The notes under the pieces were generated by a model. The model was not told where the DNA came from. It did no database searches and worked only from the letters and a program-made list of their open reading frames with translations. A DNA stretch of 62,710 nucleotides from Clostridium homopropionicum DSM 5847 (lineage in GTDB: Bacteria > Bacillota > Clostridia > Clostridiales > Clostridiaceae). This document shows, in pieces, positions 45,080-53,848 of this stretch (positions are counted from its first letter, which is position 1; each line of letters starts with the position of its first letter). The DNA lies in NCBI RefSeq assembly GCF_001263795.1, contig NZ_LHUR01000015.1, positions 1 to 62,710 of the forward strand. The letters are read 5' to 3'. Position numbers and translations under genes: made by a program.

Positions 45080-45229
45080 CTACTTATCTTGAGTATTAGC
45101 TTTCTTTGCTGCATTATTAGCTTTATTTAAATCACAACAATCCAACTTACCTTTACCAAAATTTTTTTCATTTTCTTGTGCCATTTTCTTTATAGATTTT
45201 TTAAAATATTCCTTTATAAAATTTAACAT
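45080..45229 (-). CDS. small LDCC-motif putative metal-binding protein
   Basis: 49 residues; [19 protein letters not shown] leads to [23 protein letters not shown]. The LDCCDLNK motif defines a small clostridial family placed next to copper genes. GAGAGGGTG precedes the ATG. The adjacent Cys pair suggests Cu(I) or Zn binding. It lies between CsoR and CopA in the same operon. Confidence 0.78.
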   Translation of the reverse strand: MLNFIKEYFKKSIKKMAQENEKNFGKGKLDCCDLNKANNAAKKANTQDK

Positions 45230-45249
45230 AATATACACCCTCTCTAAAA

Positions 45250-45516
45250 TTACTTTTGAATTACCTTTTCTAAAATAACAATTATTTCATCTATTTTTCT
45301 ATTAGCATCATTTTCCATAATAGCATCCTTTACACAATGATGCATATGCTGCTTTAAAATTAGCATATTTGCCTTTTTTAAAAGAGCTTGTGAAGCAATA
45401 ATCTGATTAGATATATCAACGCAATATCTCTCATCTTCTAGCATTTTGATAATTCCATCAATTTGTCCCTTGGCAGTTTTTAATGATGTTAAAGCTTTTT
45501 TTCTTTCCTCGTTCAT
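45250..45516 (-). CDS. csoR: CsoR-type copper-sensing repressor
   Basis: 88 residues, all helical; the Cu(I) ligands Cys-His-Cys are visible as YCVDISNQ, and QHMHHCVKDA. First gene of the copper operon. Its promoter carries a G/C-tract dyad over +1 that is the likely operator, so the operon should autoregulate and be released by copper. Confidence 0.9.
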   Translation of the reverse strand: MNEERKKALTSLKTAKGQIDGIIKMLEDERYCVDISNQIIASQALLKKANMLILKQHMHHCVKDAIMENDANRKIDEIIVILEKVIQK

Positions 45517-45540
45517 AATTATATCTCCTTTATTATCCCC

Positions 45541-45557
45541 CCACCCCGTGCGGGTGG
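45541..45557 (-). promoter_or_regulatory. CsoR operator-like dyad
   Basis: CCACCC-N5-GGGTGG with perfect 6-bp arms, starting 10 nt downstream of the -10 element and so covering the transcription start. The GC-tract form fits known CsoR sites. Confidence 0.65.
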
Positions 45558-45566
45558 TGCGACTGC

Positions 45567-45595
45567 GATATAACCCCTTTTCAAAAAACTGTCAA
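45567..45595 (-). promoter_or_regulatory. promoter of the copper operon
   Basis: TTGACA, 17 bp, TATATC on the minus strand, directly upstream of the operator-like dyad. Confidence 0.75.
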
Positions 45596-45808
45596 GGGAA
45601 TTATTTCTAGTAACTGTTCCCCTGAAATTCATATAATCCAACTCCTTATAGTATTTATCTATAAGTTAATAATAATGAAATGTTATGAAGAAAATATGAA
45701 GAAGTAAAAAATCCCATAAATTTTTTATCTCATCATAGCATTTTCGTTTTAAAATTATTTTGTCTTATTAGTAAATAATTTATTTATATATATTTTTTAA
45801 ATAAAAAC

Positions 45809-45848
45809 ACCCTATTAAATAGTTTTTTATCTATATAATAGGGTATCA
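45809..45848 (-). terminator. terminator of the Csp-like remnant
   Basis: ACCCTATTA and TAATAGGGT pair over 9 bp; the minus strand then reads GTTTTTATTT. Confidence 0.75.
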
Positions 45849-45874
45849 TTATTTAGTATTTTGAATAGATTAAA

Positions 45875-46055
45875 TTACATAGTTGCTGCTGACATTTGAC
45901 ACATCATAGCACATTCAACTAGTATATTCACACAGTTTTTTCTTGCATTTAAGTCCGGCTCGTTTAGACATGCATTATAGCACTCATAGCATGCCTGTGC
46001 GCATTTTGTGCAAGCATCTATGCATACTTGAAATTTATTTTATTGTACCAAACAT
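45875..46055 (-). pseudogene. frameshifted, truncated four-helix copper-storage (Csp/DUF326) protein
   Basis: ATG 46055 with an AAAGGAGTG site opens MFGTIK and then stops. A shift of one base in an A/T run gives KFQVCIDACTKCAQACYECYNACL, then ARKNCVNILVECAMMCQMSAATM and a stop: the Cys-rich N-terminal half of a Csp-type protein, which binds many Cu(I). Normal members have about 110 residues with a second Cys-rich half, missing here. Decayed gene (or sequencing error for the shift), lying next to the copper operon and followed by its own terminator. Confidence 0.75.
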
Positions 46056-46453
46056 ATTAACACTCCTTTTTTATAATATTACAAAACATATTATTTCTTT
46101 ATAATTATGTTCCCTATACATAAAAACTAATATTGCATCTACCATACTTCTACTTTTTAGAAATATTCATAAAATCAACATATCTTTTTTATATACTTTA
46201 TCCATAATTTAGTTTACTTTTTTACAATCAGGATAAACATACTCAATTCATTAGTTATATACTTGAGGAATTTATGAGTATCTCTAGTCAAATTAAAGCT
46301 AGCAAAAAGTTCTGGATATACCATAGAAGTTCTAGCAACAATAATTTAATATATATCTAATACATCTACTGCTCCAAGAAAGCAAAGTATTTGCGGTGAT
46401 GATATTAGTAATATAGCTACTATGTAAATATAAATATTATGGGGGGTAATTAA
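46056..46453. other. intergenic region upstream of the second chemoreceptor
   Basis: 398 nt, AT-rich, no gene seen. TAAA-N15-TGGATATA at 46294-46320 resembles a flagellar sigma-D promoter (TAAA-N15-GCCGATAA) with mismatches, about 130 nt before the chemoreceptor ATG. Confidence 0.35.
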
Positions 46454-48151
46454 ATGGACAGCATTAGAAAAAAACTATTTTTAGCCTTTGGTATTACTAC
46501 ATTCCTGATCTTCTTGCTAGGTTCCGTAGGCATATATCAATTAAGTGAAATAAATCAAAATGTAGAAAAAATGTATCATGACCAGGTAAAGGGAATTAAC
46601 TTTATTAAAGATGCTCAATATTACATAGCTATAGTTCAACGCTCAGAGAAGAATGTTATTTTATCACCAACTATTGCTGAAAAGAAGGAACATGCATCCC
46701 ATTTAGAAGAGTATTATTCTAAAGGAATTATTGAGAATCTTAATGAATTTAAAAGCATGTCTCACGAAAGTGATAACAAACAAATTGATTCATTGCTAGA
46801 GGATATAATCAAAGTAAAAAAACAGCAATTAGAAGCTATAGATAAGAGTATGTCCTTTAAATATTCTGAAGCTTACGAGATCTCTAAAGATAATTCTGCT
46901 AAATTTTCAACTATAGAAAAAACTATAGATGAGATAGCTGAGCATAAACTTGAAGAAGCAAAACAAAAATATGATAGTAGCGTATTGATTTATGAAAGAG
47001 TTATTATTCTAGTTATCATATTTACTGCTGTTGCACTTATTATAAGCATTATCTTAGCAGTAACTATATCCTCATCAATAGTCAAACCACTAAAGAAAAG
47101 TGTTAATTTTGCTAAAGACTTAGCCAAAGGAAACTTAACAGATCGCCTAAATGTAAAAGCTACAGATGAAATAGGGGTACTAGTTAATGCCTTAAATAAC
47201 ACAGGAATGAAACTTAAAGATATTGTAACCCAAATAAAATTAACCTCTAATGAAGTAGCTTTAGGAAGTGAACAGTTAGCTTCAGCAATGCATAATACTA
47301 GTAATACTACAACTGAAATAGGAGAAAAGGTTTCAAATTCTTCTGATAATATACAAGATATTGTTTCTGCTGTAGAAGAAATCAATAAAAGTATACAAGC
47401 TATTTCAGCAAGTTCAAATAAAGTATCTATATTTGCAGAAGAAACCAAGACTAATTCCTTTGCTCTTAAAGATTATGCAGATAAAGGAAGAAGATCCGTG
47501 GAAACAGCTGCTTTAGCTATGTCAGATATTCAAACCTCTACTGCACAAGTTAAAGGTGTTATATATGAACTTGATGTATTATCAAATAAAATTGAAAGCA
47601 TAACTTCTCTAATTACTAATATAGCAAACCAAACTAATATGTTGGCATTGAATGCAGCTATAGAAGCTGCTAGATCTGGAGAACATGGTAAGGGTTTCTC
47701 TGTTGTAGCAGATCAAGTTAAGAAGCTAGCTGAAGAAAGCGCTTCTGCTGCTAATAGTATTGAAAATATGATTATTGAGATTCAATCTAAAACTGAAGTT
47801 GCAGTAAATAGTATTTCCTTAACAGAAGATAAAGTAAAAGAGGGCATAGCTGTATCAATGGATACAAAAAATCAAATTAAACTCGTTATAGATAATATGA
47901 ATATTCTTATAGAAAAAATAGAAGAAATCTCTTCTCAAACAGTTGAGCAGGCTAAGCAATCAAGTAATATCTCCGAAAATATGCATGGTATTGTAGTAAA
48001 TACACAAAATCTCTTTTCTACCACTCAAGAAATTAATGCTAACATAGAGGAACAGACATATGTCATTAAAGAAGTATCTTCCACATCAAAGACTCTTTCT
48101 ACAATGACAGAAAACCTAAATTCTATGGTTGAATACTTTAAAGTTATTTAG
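46454..48151 (+). CDS. methyl-accepting chemotaxis protein
   Basis: 565 residues: transmembrane helix near 10-30, four-helix-bundle ligand domain (about 31-180), second transmembrane helix near 185-208, HAMP, and signalling hairpin with tip [20 protein letters not shown]. Ligand unknown. Single transcript with a terminator right behind. Confidence 0.92.
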   Translation: MDSIRKKLFLAFGITTFLIFLLGSVGIYQLSEINQNVEKMYHDQVKGINFIKDAQYYIAIVQRSEKNVILSPTIAEKKEHASHLEEYYSKGIIENLNEFKSMSHESDNKQIDSLLEDIIKVKKQQLEAIDKSMSFKYSEAYEISKDNSAKFSTIEKTIDEIAEHKLEEAKQKYDSSVLIYERVIILVIIFTAVALIISIILAVTISSSIVKPLKKSVNFAKDLAKGNLTDRLNVKATDEIGVLVNALNNTGMKLKDIVTQIKLTSNEVALGSEQLASAMHNTSNTTTEIGEKVSNSSDNIQDIVSAVEEINKSIQAISASSNKVSIFAEETKTNSFALKDYADKGRRSVETAALAMSDIQTSTAQVKGVIYELDVLSNKIESITSLITNIANQTNMLALNAAIEAARSGEHGKGFSVVADQVKKLAEESASAANSIENMIIEIQSKTEVAVNSISLTEDKVKEGIAVSMDTKNQIKLVIDNMNILIEKIEEISSQTVEQAKQSSNISENMHGIVVNTQNLFSTTQEINANIEEQTYVIKEVSSTSKTLSTMTENLNSMVEYFKVI

Positions 48152-48160
48152 TTGATATAA

Positions 48161-48192
48161 GCAAAAACGTCCTCAAAGGAGGACGTTTTTTA
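48161..48192 (+). terminator. terminator of the second chemoreceptor gene
   Basis: AAAAACGTCCTC and GAGGACGTTTTT with a 4-nt loop, ending in a T-run. Confidence 0.92.
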
Positions 48193-48208
48193 TTAAATTT
48201 CTATAGCA

Positions 48209-48418
48209 CTATAATAATTTTCGTTTATCATATTCATTACTCTTACTGATATAATTACTATTTTGTTTCCCACTACAGCATCCACCACTGTTAGAATTTT
48301 TACTATGGGAATGTGAGTCATCAGAATGTCCCCCACAGCATCCACCCTTTTTAAACATCATATATGCCATCAATGCGGCAATAGCAAAATATATCCAATT
48401 ACTTGCTAAGAATTCCAT
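48209..48418 (-). CDS. small Cys/His-rich membrane protein, putative metal-binding
   Basis: 69 residues: one transmembrane helix (SNWIYFAIAALMAYMMF), then KKGGCCGGHSDDSHSHSK and GGCCSGK. The GGCCGG-His pattern resembles small metal-binding membrane proteins (DUF2933-like) near copper genes. AAAGGAGTG precedes the ATG. Function unknown. Confidence 0.7.
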   Translation of the reverse strand: MEFLASNWIYFAIAALMAYMMFKKGGCCGGHSDDSHSHSKNSNSGGCCSGKQNSNYISKSNEYDKRKLL

Positions 48419-48460
48419 AATACAACACTCCTTTTATCTTTATATAAGTTAATTTAATAA

Positions 48461-48691
48461 CTAGTATGAAATTAATTTTGTTTTCCCACTGATTATAGAG
48501 TAGTTAACAGCCTCCCTTATGATTTCCTTTGACATTCTATTCCCTTCATATATAACTTGAATTATTTTAGAATCGATATCTACATTAAATCCTTGAACAT
48601 ATTTAATTTGACTTAGTGCTTTAACCGCATTAATAACACATCTGTGACAAAGTATATTTTCTTGTTTAAATTTAATTGTATGATTTCTCAT
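48461..48691 (-). CDS. divergent heavy-metal-associated (HMA) domain protein
   Basis: 76 residues with the HMA fold (KFKQENILCHRCVINAVKALSQIKYVQGFNVDID). The metal site is ILCHRC instead of MTCxxC: the CxxC pair is kept while the usual Met is Ile. It lies upstream of the small Cys/His membrane protein on the same strand, so the pair may move a metal to the membrane. Confidence 0.7.
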   Translation of the reverse strand: MRNHTIKFKQENILCHRCVINAVKALSQIKYVQGFNVDIDSKIIQVIYEGNRMSKEIIREAVNYSIISGKTKLISY

Positions 48692-48895
48692 CTAAATCCC
48701 TTCCTTATTTTTTATTTAATAAAAGTATACCTTTTACTTATGAAGAAATTATGAAAAAATATTAAAGTTTGAAATTTTTATTATTTAATATCTAATAAAC
48801 TTCTACCTTTAATCCTTTCTATAGTAATGCCATGTTGTAATCTAAATAGCACTAAAGAAATTACATTTTTCTATAGACAAGAGATTATATTGCAA

Positions 48896-49451
48896 ATGAA
48901 GAAGTTTATTTTTATATTTATGTTCTTAATGATTATTGTTATGATTACCACTTCAATAAATGTTATAGGTGTTTTAAACGGTAGCGATTCAATATTAAAG
49001 ACAAACAATTCTCCTACTATTTCATCAACAGTTGAGCCTACTTCTCCACAAACCAATTCATCCATAATTGGTAAAAATAGGTATACGGTAGTATTAGATA
49101 CAGGTCATGGTGGAAAAACTCCTGGCCCTATTGGACCTAAAGGTACACTTGAAAAAGATGTGGCTTTGGCAGTGATGTTAAAGGTTGGCAAAATATTAGA
49201 GAAAAAAGATTTTAATGTAATCTATATCCGCAAAGATTATTCAGTCTAAAATTGTAAATGAAGTAAATTTAAGAGATAGGGGAATTAAACCAGAAAACTT
49301 TTCTATACTTGAAAATGTTGATACTCCAACTGTTATTATAGAACTTGCTTATATTAGCAATCCTAAAGAAGAATCTCTACTCGCAAGTCCAGTATATCAG
49401 ACTAAATTTGCACAAGCTATAGCTAGTGGCATCAATGAGTATTTTCAATAA
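48896..49451 (+). pseudogene. N-acetylmuramoyl-L-alanine amidase with internal deletion and frameshift
   Basis: The 5' part encodes a membrane anchor (MKKFIFIFMFLMIIVMITT), a linker and the start of an amidase-3 domain (VVLDTGHGGKTPGPIGPKGTLEKD, with the first zinc His), ending at a stop after RKDYSV (49249). The 3' part, in another frame, encodes the end of the same domain (KIVNEVNLRDRGIKPENF, TPTVIIELAYISNPKEE with the catalytic Glu). The middle, about 60-70 residues with the SIHAN-type zinc His, is missing. Inactive remnant. Confidence 0.8.
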
Positions 49452-49670
49452 CTTAATAAGGTACCACTAGTTCTCATTGTCCAAGTAGGAGTAGTTATTC
49501 TTTTAATAGCTACTCCAGTATTAATAATATACCAAAAAACTACACCTGCAATTATTTTAATAGAAAAAGATATATAGATTTAAATATGCTTTGAATAAAA
49601 AATGTTATTTAAACTATAATAACTACATTAGAAAATGTTACATACTTACTAATCTAATTGAGGTGATTAT

Positions 49671-50168
49671 ATGGTAGCACACATTGCTTATTGGGTCTTA
49701 TTTGCTGTTATGCTTTTTACAACCATAATATTCATTGCCACCAAAAGGTTTACGTTTATTGACTTTGTTGTATACCTTTCATTTTGGGCTTTTTCAGAGA
49801 CTATTGATATATTAGTTTTAATACAATTTCAAATGTATTATTATGTAAACAACCAAGTGAACATAATTTATGCCCTACTGTATCACTGCATTGTTTATCC
49901 TACCTTTGGACTTATATTTTCAAGGCTATTCCCAAAGAAAAGAGAAATTTTAAACTTGGTGAAATATAATGTTCTTTGGATTATATTCAATACTGTATTT
50001 GAATTGGTCTATGTGGAAGCCACTGGCACAATAGTTTACTTAAAATGGCTAGTCATTCCTTATTCATTACTGTTCTACAGTGTTTGGACGCCCTTGATGA
50101 CAGTGTATTATCTTTTGGTTGATAAATGGCTTAAAAAGAGCTTTATGGATAGCACTAAAAAAGTATAA
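49671..50168 (+). CDS. hypothetical multi-pass membrane protein
   Basis: 165 residues with four to five hydrophobic helices (HIAYWVLFAVMLFTTIIFI; IIYALLYHCIVYPTFGLIF). Resembles the CBO0543-type membrane proteins of spore-formers, but I cannot confirm it. TGAGGTGAT precedes the ATG. It lies upstream of the DUF421 cluster on the opposite strand. Function unknown. Confidence 0.6.
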   Translation: MVAHIAYWVLFAVMLFTTIIFIATKRFTFIDFVVYLSFWAFSETIDILVLIQFQMYYYVNNQVNIIYALLYHCIVYPTFGLIFSRLFPKKREILNLVKYNVLWIIFNTVFELVYVEATGTIVYLKWLVIPYSLLFYSVWTPLMTVYYLLVDKWLKKSFMDSTKKV

Positions 50169-50233
50169 TGGTAATAAGATTATTGGAGTTAAAGCAAAAT
50201 GTCCCTAAATAATTTATCATCAACAATTTTTAT

Positions 50234-50923
50234 TTAAGTTATTTTATTTTTTAATGCAATGTATAGTTGTCCATCAGTTTGAAGGGCAGCAAATATGACA
50301 TCATTAACATTTGTAATATTTCTCATCTTTAACTGATTTAATAGCCATTCAATATCTACATTTATCATTTTTAAATGATACCTCATAATCTGACCATTTA
50401 TAATTAGTTCTGTCATTAGTCCCTTGTAGTTAGTCGGAATATTTAAATCTTTCGTGGTTACAGTATTATATTGAGGCTTTTTTAATACACTTAAGTCTCC
50501 ATTAGGCTCTAATATTGCGAACTCTACCTCAGTTATATCAAAAACATTCTTCTGACGAAGTTGCATTAGCAGATCACCTATATGGTATCTTGATTTTGCC
50601 ATATTTTTATCATTTATAGTTCCGTTTTGAATAATAATTAAAGGTTCGCTATCCACAATCTTTCTGAAAAATAAATTTTTCATAGAAATATATCCTACCA
50701 AAATTGGCAATACACCCCATACTGTAGTAGCAATTATGCTATCAATAGTCTTAATAGATCTATCAACAGCAACAGATGCAATTATTGAACCTATTGTAAT
50801 TGAAACAACATGATCAAAAAATGTAAGCTCTGAACGATGCTTTCTCCCCATTAAACGAGTTATAAAGAGGAGTACTATAAAAGAAATTGTAGATCTCAAA
50901 AAAATATTAAAATATCCACTCAT
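50234..50923 (-). CDS. DUF421 (YetF-like) membrane protein
   Basis: 229 residues: three transmembrane helices in the first 90 residues (TRLMGRKHRSELTFFDHVVSITIGSIIASVAVDRS), then two soluble YetF repeats (EPLIIIQNGTINDKNMAKSRYHIGDLLMQLRQKNVFDI..). DUF421 proteins occur in the spore inner membrane, where some support germination or heat resistance. First of three paralogues here and the most divergent. Confidence 0.88.
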   Translation of the reverse strand: MSGYFNIFLRSTISFIVLLFITRLMGRKHRSELTFFDHVVSITIGSIIASVAVDRSIKTIDSIIATTVWGVLPILVGYISMKNLFFRKIVDSEPLIIIQNGTINDKNMAKSRYHIGDLLMQLRQKNVFDITEVEFAILEPNGDLSVLKKPQYNTVTTKDLNIPTNYKGLMTELIINGQIMRYHLKMINVDIEWLLNQLKMRNITNVNDVIFAALQTDGQLYIALKNKIT

Positions 50924-50968
50924 AAATTTCCTCCTGGTTTATAACAAATATATAAAATACTTAGAAAC

Positions 50969-51001
50969 ATAAAGCGGAGCCCTTTTTAGACTCCGTTTTA
51001 T
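50969..51001 (-). terminator. putative terminator after the CotF-like pair
   Basis: AAAGCGGAG and CTCCGTTTT pair with one G-U around an 11-nt loop, between the CotF-like and DUF421 genes. Confidence 0.5.
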
Positions 51002-51069
51002 CATAGAGTGTCTTTTATACGGGCTTTAATAACTTATCATCAACAGTTTCATTTCATACTTCTTTCGAA

Positions 51070-51264
51070 TTAAGATTTTCCTTGCTCCATCATACTTTTA
51101 ATTTCTTGCTGTAGCTGAGAGACATTTTTCATTTTTGCATCTCTTAGTTGAGTGAAAAGCTGACGTACTTCTGGGTTGCTAATCTCCATCATGTATTTAT
51201 TATACATAGATTGTAGCATCATTTCATCCTGTAGAGAATCATGTAAAAAATCCATATTATTCAT
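51070..51264 (-). CDS. small CotF-like spore protein
   Basis: 64 residues, two helices: FLHDSLQDEMMLQSMYNKYMMEISNPEVRQLFTQLRDAKMKNVSQLQQEI. Matches half of the ferritin-like CotF family (the other members here share Q...YA.IS..NDP..KQ...). Probably a spore-coat or core protein. The site preceding the ATG is AAAGGAGTG. Between it and the next CotF-like gene there are only 57 nt. Confidence 0.7.
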   Translation of the reverse strand: MNNMDFLHDSLQDEMMLQSMYNKYMMEISNPEVRQLFTQLRDAKMKNVSQLQQEIKSMMEQGKS

Positions 51265-51321
51265 ATAGTATCACTCCTTTAATGAAGGGTGACAAACCAG
51301 AAGGTATGCCACACCTAAGAT

Positions 51322-51522
51322 TTAAACAATCGAAAACTTTGACATGGTTTGTGTTAATGTATTATAGTGATTACGTGATCCTTGTTCCATTCCCTTTAAC
51401 ATTTGCTTTAACTTTGGATCGTTAATTTGTTGTGAAATACTAGCATATTTTTTTGCCATACCGTCTTCATGAAACTGCATTTCCTTAAAAGCGTTGTTCA
51501 TTATTTCTTGTTCAGTAAGCAT
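51322..51522 (-). CDS. small CotF-like spore protein
   Basis: 66 residues, two helices: MLTEQEIMNNAFKEMQFHEDGMAKKYASISQQINDPKLKQMLKGMEQGSRNHYNTL. Closely resembles the first half of the CotF-like gene at 53849. AAGGAGGT precedes the ATG, and the end of the DUF421 gene at 51536 lies just upstream, so the two are probably co-expressed. Confidence 0.75.
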   Translation of the reverse strand: MLTEQEIMNNAFKEMQFHEDGMAKKYASISQQINDPKLKQMLKGMEQGSRNHYNTLTQTMSKFSIV

Positions 51523-51535
51523 TTTTATAACCTCC

Positions 51536-52258
51536 TTATTTTTCAGTTATTACAGAATAATATAATTCTCCGGTCGAATCAATTAATGCAGCATAAACAT
51601 CTTTTATATTTGCAATACCTTTTTTAAGCAATTCATCCTTCAGCCATTTCTCATCATATCCTAATTCCTTTAAATTTTTTTCTTCAATCTTCCCCTCATT
51701 GATAAGGAGAGTTGGAAGACCAGCACCCATGGTTTGAATTTTTAAATCCTTTGGAGTTACAGGCTGATAGTCTGATTTTTTTAGAACACTTACATGACCG
51801 CTGGTTTCCAAAACTGCAGCCTCCACTTCACTAAGATTAGGAGCATCTATGCTACGTATATCAGATAGTAGTAATTCTAATGGGAAGAAAGCTTTTGCCA
51901 TGTTAGGTCGGAGAATCTTCCCACCGGATACCAATGGGATTGATTTCCCCATTACAACTTTAGCGAAAGTTCTATTTTTTACGGCTATATAGGATATAAG
52001 GTAATGAAGACTATATATCACAACAATTATAACAGCAGTATTAATAAAGCTTATTTTAGCTTCAAATAAGGGAGCTGCTGTTATTCCACCCATCATCCAG
52101 AAAAATGCAAAGTCATAACCTGCAAACTGACCACCAGAACGGTGTGGTAAAACTTTTCCTTCTAGGAATAGCAAAATTCCAACTGCGATACTGCGTAAAG
52201 CAAATATAAATGGGCTAATTTCCTGAGCACTTCCAAATACATCTTTTAATAATTCCAT
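51536..52258 (-). CDS. DUF421 (YetF-like) membrane protein
   Basis: 240 residues: three transmembrane helices (FIFALRSIAVGILLFLEGKVLPHRSGGQFAGYDFAFFWMMGGITAAPLFE), then two YetF repeats (GKILRPNMAKAFFPLELLLSDIRSIDAPNLSEVEAAVLE; LINEGKIEEKNLKELGYDEKWL). ATG 52258 is better spaced from AAGAAGG than the ATG two codons earlier. Second paralogue. Confidence 0.85.
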   Translation of the reverse strand: MELLKDVFGSAQEISPFIFALRSIAVGILLFLEGKVLPHRSGGQFAGYDFAFFWMMGGITAAPLFEAKISFINTAVIIVVIYSLHYLISYIAVKNRTFAKVVMGKSIPLVSGGKILRPNMAKAFFPLELLLSDIRSIDAPNLSEVEAAVLETSGHVSVLKKSDYQPVTPKDLKIQTMGAGLPTLLINEGKIEEKNLKELGYDEKWLKDELLKKGIANIKDVYAALIDSTGELYYSVITEK

Positions 52259-52274
52259 TATCATACCTTCTTTA

Positions 52275-52973
52275 CTATATACTCATGTACACTGTTCCAT
52301 CTGATTCAAGCATAGCTAAAAATATATCTTTTTGATTGGCAATGCCCTTTTCTTTTAATTTTGTCATTAGCCAATCATGATCTAACCCCATGGCATGAAG
52401 ATTTTTTTCGTCTATTTCTCCATCATAAATAAGAATTGTAGGTAGCGTTGCCATTTTAGGTGGTAAGTTCATCTGTTTTCTTGTAAGTGGTAATGCTTCA
52501 GGCTTTTTAATAACACTTATTTTCCCATAGGGTTCTAGTACAATGGTATCAATTTCTGATAGATTATGGGCTCCTTTTAGTCTTAATTGACCTAATAGAT
52601 TATCTAGTGTTACATGGCAATCAAGCATATTTTCTCTGAGTATTATTCCATCCTTCATAAGAAGTGTTGGTTTTCTATCAATTAAGTTAGGCCATTTCAT
52701 ATCTAAATAAGATAAAAAAATATTTACAAAGGCATAAACAAAAGTAATTACTAATCCAGAAGTAAGAGATGATTCAGGGTTTAACATTCTAATAGCAGCT
52801 AAGCTGACGATTCCAGCAGCTACCAAGTAGTTATGACCTGACAGGATTCCTACTTGACGGTGGCCCATCAAGCGAGTTGCAAAAATCAATGCAATATAAA
52901 GGATAACAGCCCTTAAAGCCAAAGCAAAGGCTGATAAATTTTTACTTCCTTCCATAAATGAATTCCAATCCAA
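52275..52973 (-). CDS. DUF421 (YetF-like) membrane protein
   Basis: 233 residues: three helices (LRAVILYIALIFATRLMGHRQVGILSGHNYLVAAGIVSLAAIRML), then the two YetF repeats (KDGIILRENMLDCHVTLDNLLGQLRLKGAHNLSEIDTIVLE). The start is a TTG (52973) 7 nt after AGGAGG and reading DWNSFMEGSKN. The frame also opens at ATG 53024, but there the site (AGGGGG) lies only one base away and the ATG sits in a palindrome, so the TTG is preferred. Confidence 0.85.
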   Translation of the reverse strand: MDWNSFMEGSKNLSAFALALRAVILYIALIFATRLMGHRQVGILSGHNYLVAAGIVSLAAIRMLNPESSLTSGLVITFVYAFVNIFLSYLDMKWPNLIDRKPTLLMKDGIILRENMLDCHVTLDNLLGQLRLKGAHNLSEIDTIVLEPYGKISVIKKPEALPLTRKQMNLPPKMATLPTILIYDGEIDEKNLHAMGLDHDWLMTKLKEKGIANQKDIFLAMLESDGTVYMSI

Positions 52974-53003
52974 AGTAAACCCTCCTGTATTCCTTAAAAG
53001 TAC

Positions 53004-53024
53004 ATGAAGATTATTAATCTTCAT
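53004..53024. repeat. near-perfect 21-nt palindrome in the DUF421 leader
   Basis: ATGAAGATTA and TAATCTTCAT mirror each other around one base, in the leader upstream of the chosen TTG start. Possible operator or small hairpin near the ribosome site. Confidence 0.5.
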
Positions 53025-53050
53025 GCCCCCTAAACTATTACCATTGGCAA

Positions 53051-53557
53051 TTATTTTTCAAGCAGTCCTGAAAGGATAACTGCCAGGATAATAATGATGA
53101 TACCAGTATATAAATGAGTTTTTGATAAAACTTTGGCAGTGTTTGAGGTTTTAGTCATCTCCATCTGATTTTCTTGATTTTGTGGTGTAGCTGTACTTAT
53201 AAGGCTTTGCATTTTAGGACCATATACAAAAACTTGAAGAAATAAAATGACTATCATTGCTGCTACTAAAACAAGTTTTATAAATAGAACTGTACCTGAT
53301 GGTTCTTGAAAAACTGGAGCTAACTTATCTTTCTTGCTGTAGGTTGCATAACTTCCTGTAAGTATGAGGATAATAAGACTGGTCCATGTAAGGCTAGAAA
53401 ATTTCTTCATTGCATTTCCGCTAACTGAATGAGCCTTCATATCTCCTAAATTCTTTAATGCTGGTTTAACTCCAAACTCACTGTATATCATGCTTCCAAT
53501 CCAAGTAACTGCAGCGAGGATATGCAGTGAGGCGGATATTACATGAGATATTTCCAT
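53051..53557 (-). CDS. CopD-like membrane protein
   Basis: 168 residues, four transmembrane helices. HILAAVTWIGSMIYSEFGVKPAL near the N-terminus is typical of the CopD/DUF4149-like fold; helices IILILTGSYATYS and FIKLVLVAAMIVILFLQVF follow. It lies upstream of the DUF421 gene on the same strand. A copper or heme link by family; a role in spore membranes by context. Neither is proven. Confidence 0.65.
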   Translation of the reverse strand: MEISHVISASLHILAAVTWIGSMIYSEFGVKPALKNLGDMKAHSVSGNAMKKFSSLTWTSLIILILTGSYATYSKKDKLAPVFQEPSGTVLFIKLVLVAAMIVILFLQVFVYGPKMQSLISTATPQNQENQMEMTKTSNTAKVLSKTHLYTGIIIIILAVILSGLLEK

Positions 53558-53848
53558 AAGATAAAAGCCTCCTTTAATTTTCCTGCTCCTTTCTTAGAAT
53601 AGTTTTTTCTAATGAAGTTAATTTTATTCATATAGCTACATGATTCTCACTGTAGAATCTGACTCTTCGTCGGTAAACATTCTTAATTTTTTAATAAGGA
53701 ACATAAAAAAACTAAATGATTTATACTTAACAGAAGAATATAATAAAACTTTAAGTGTATAATATTATTTTTTATTGCTTAGAATATATGTTGGAGGCTG
53801 AATAATTAATAATCATTCAGTATCAATAAATAATCTAGGAGGGGTATT
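53558..53848. other. divergent region between CopD-like and CotF genes
   Basis: 291 nt, AT-rich, without a gene. CTGAAT/ATTCAG form an 11-nt-spaced dyad at about 53797-53819. No convincing sporulation sigma promoter could be assigned by eye. Confidence 0.35.

Noticed and set aside
42814-45114. Longer CopA start at 45114
   Set aside because: It would overlap the LDCC gene out of frame and lacks a ribosome site; TTG 45060 follows AGAGGTGA.
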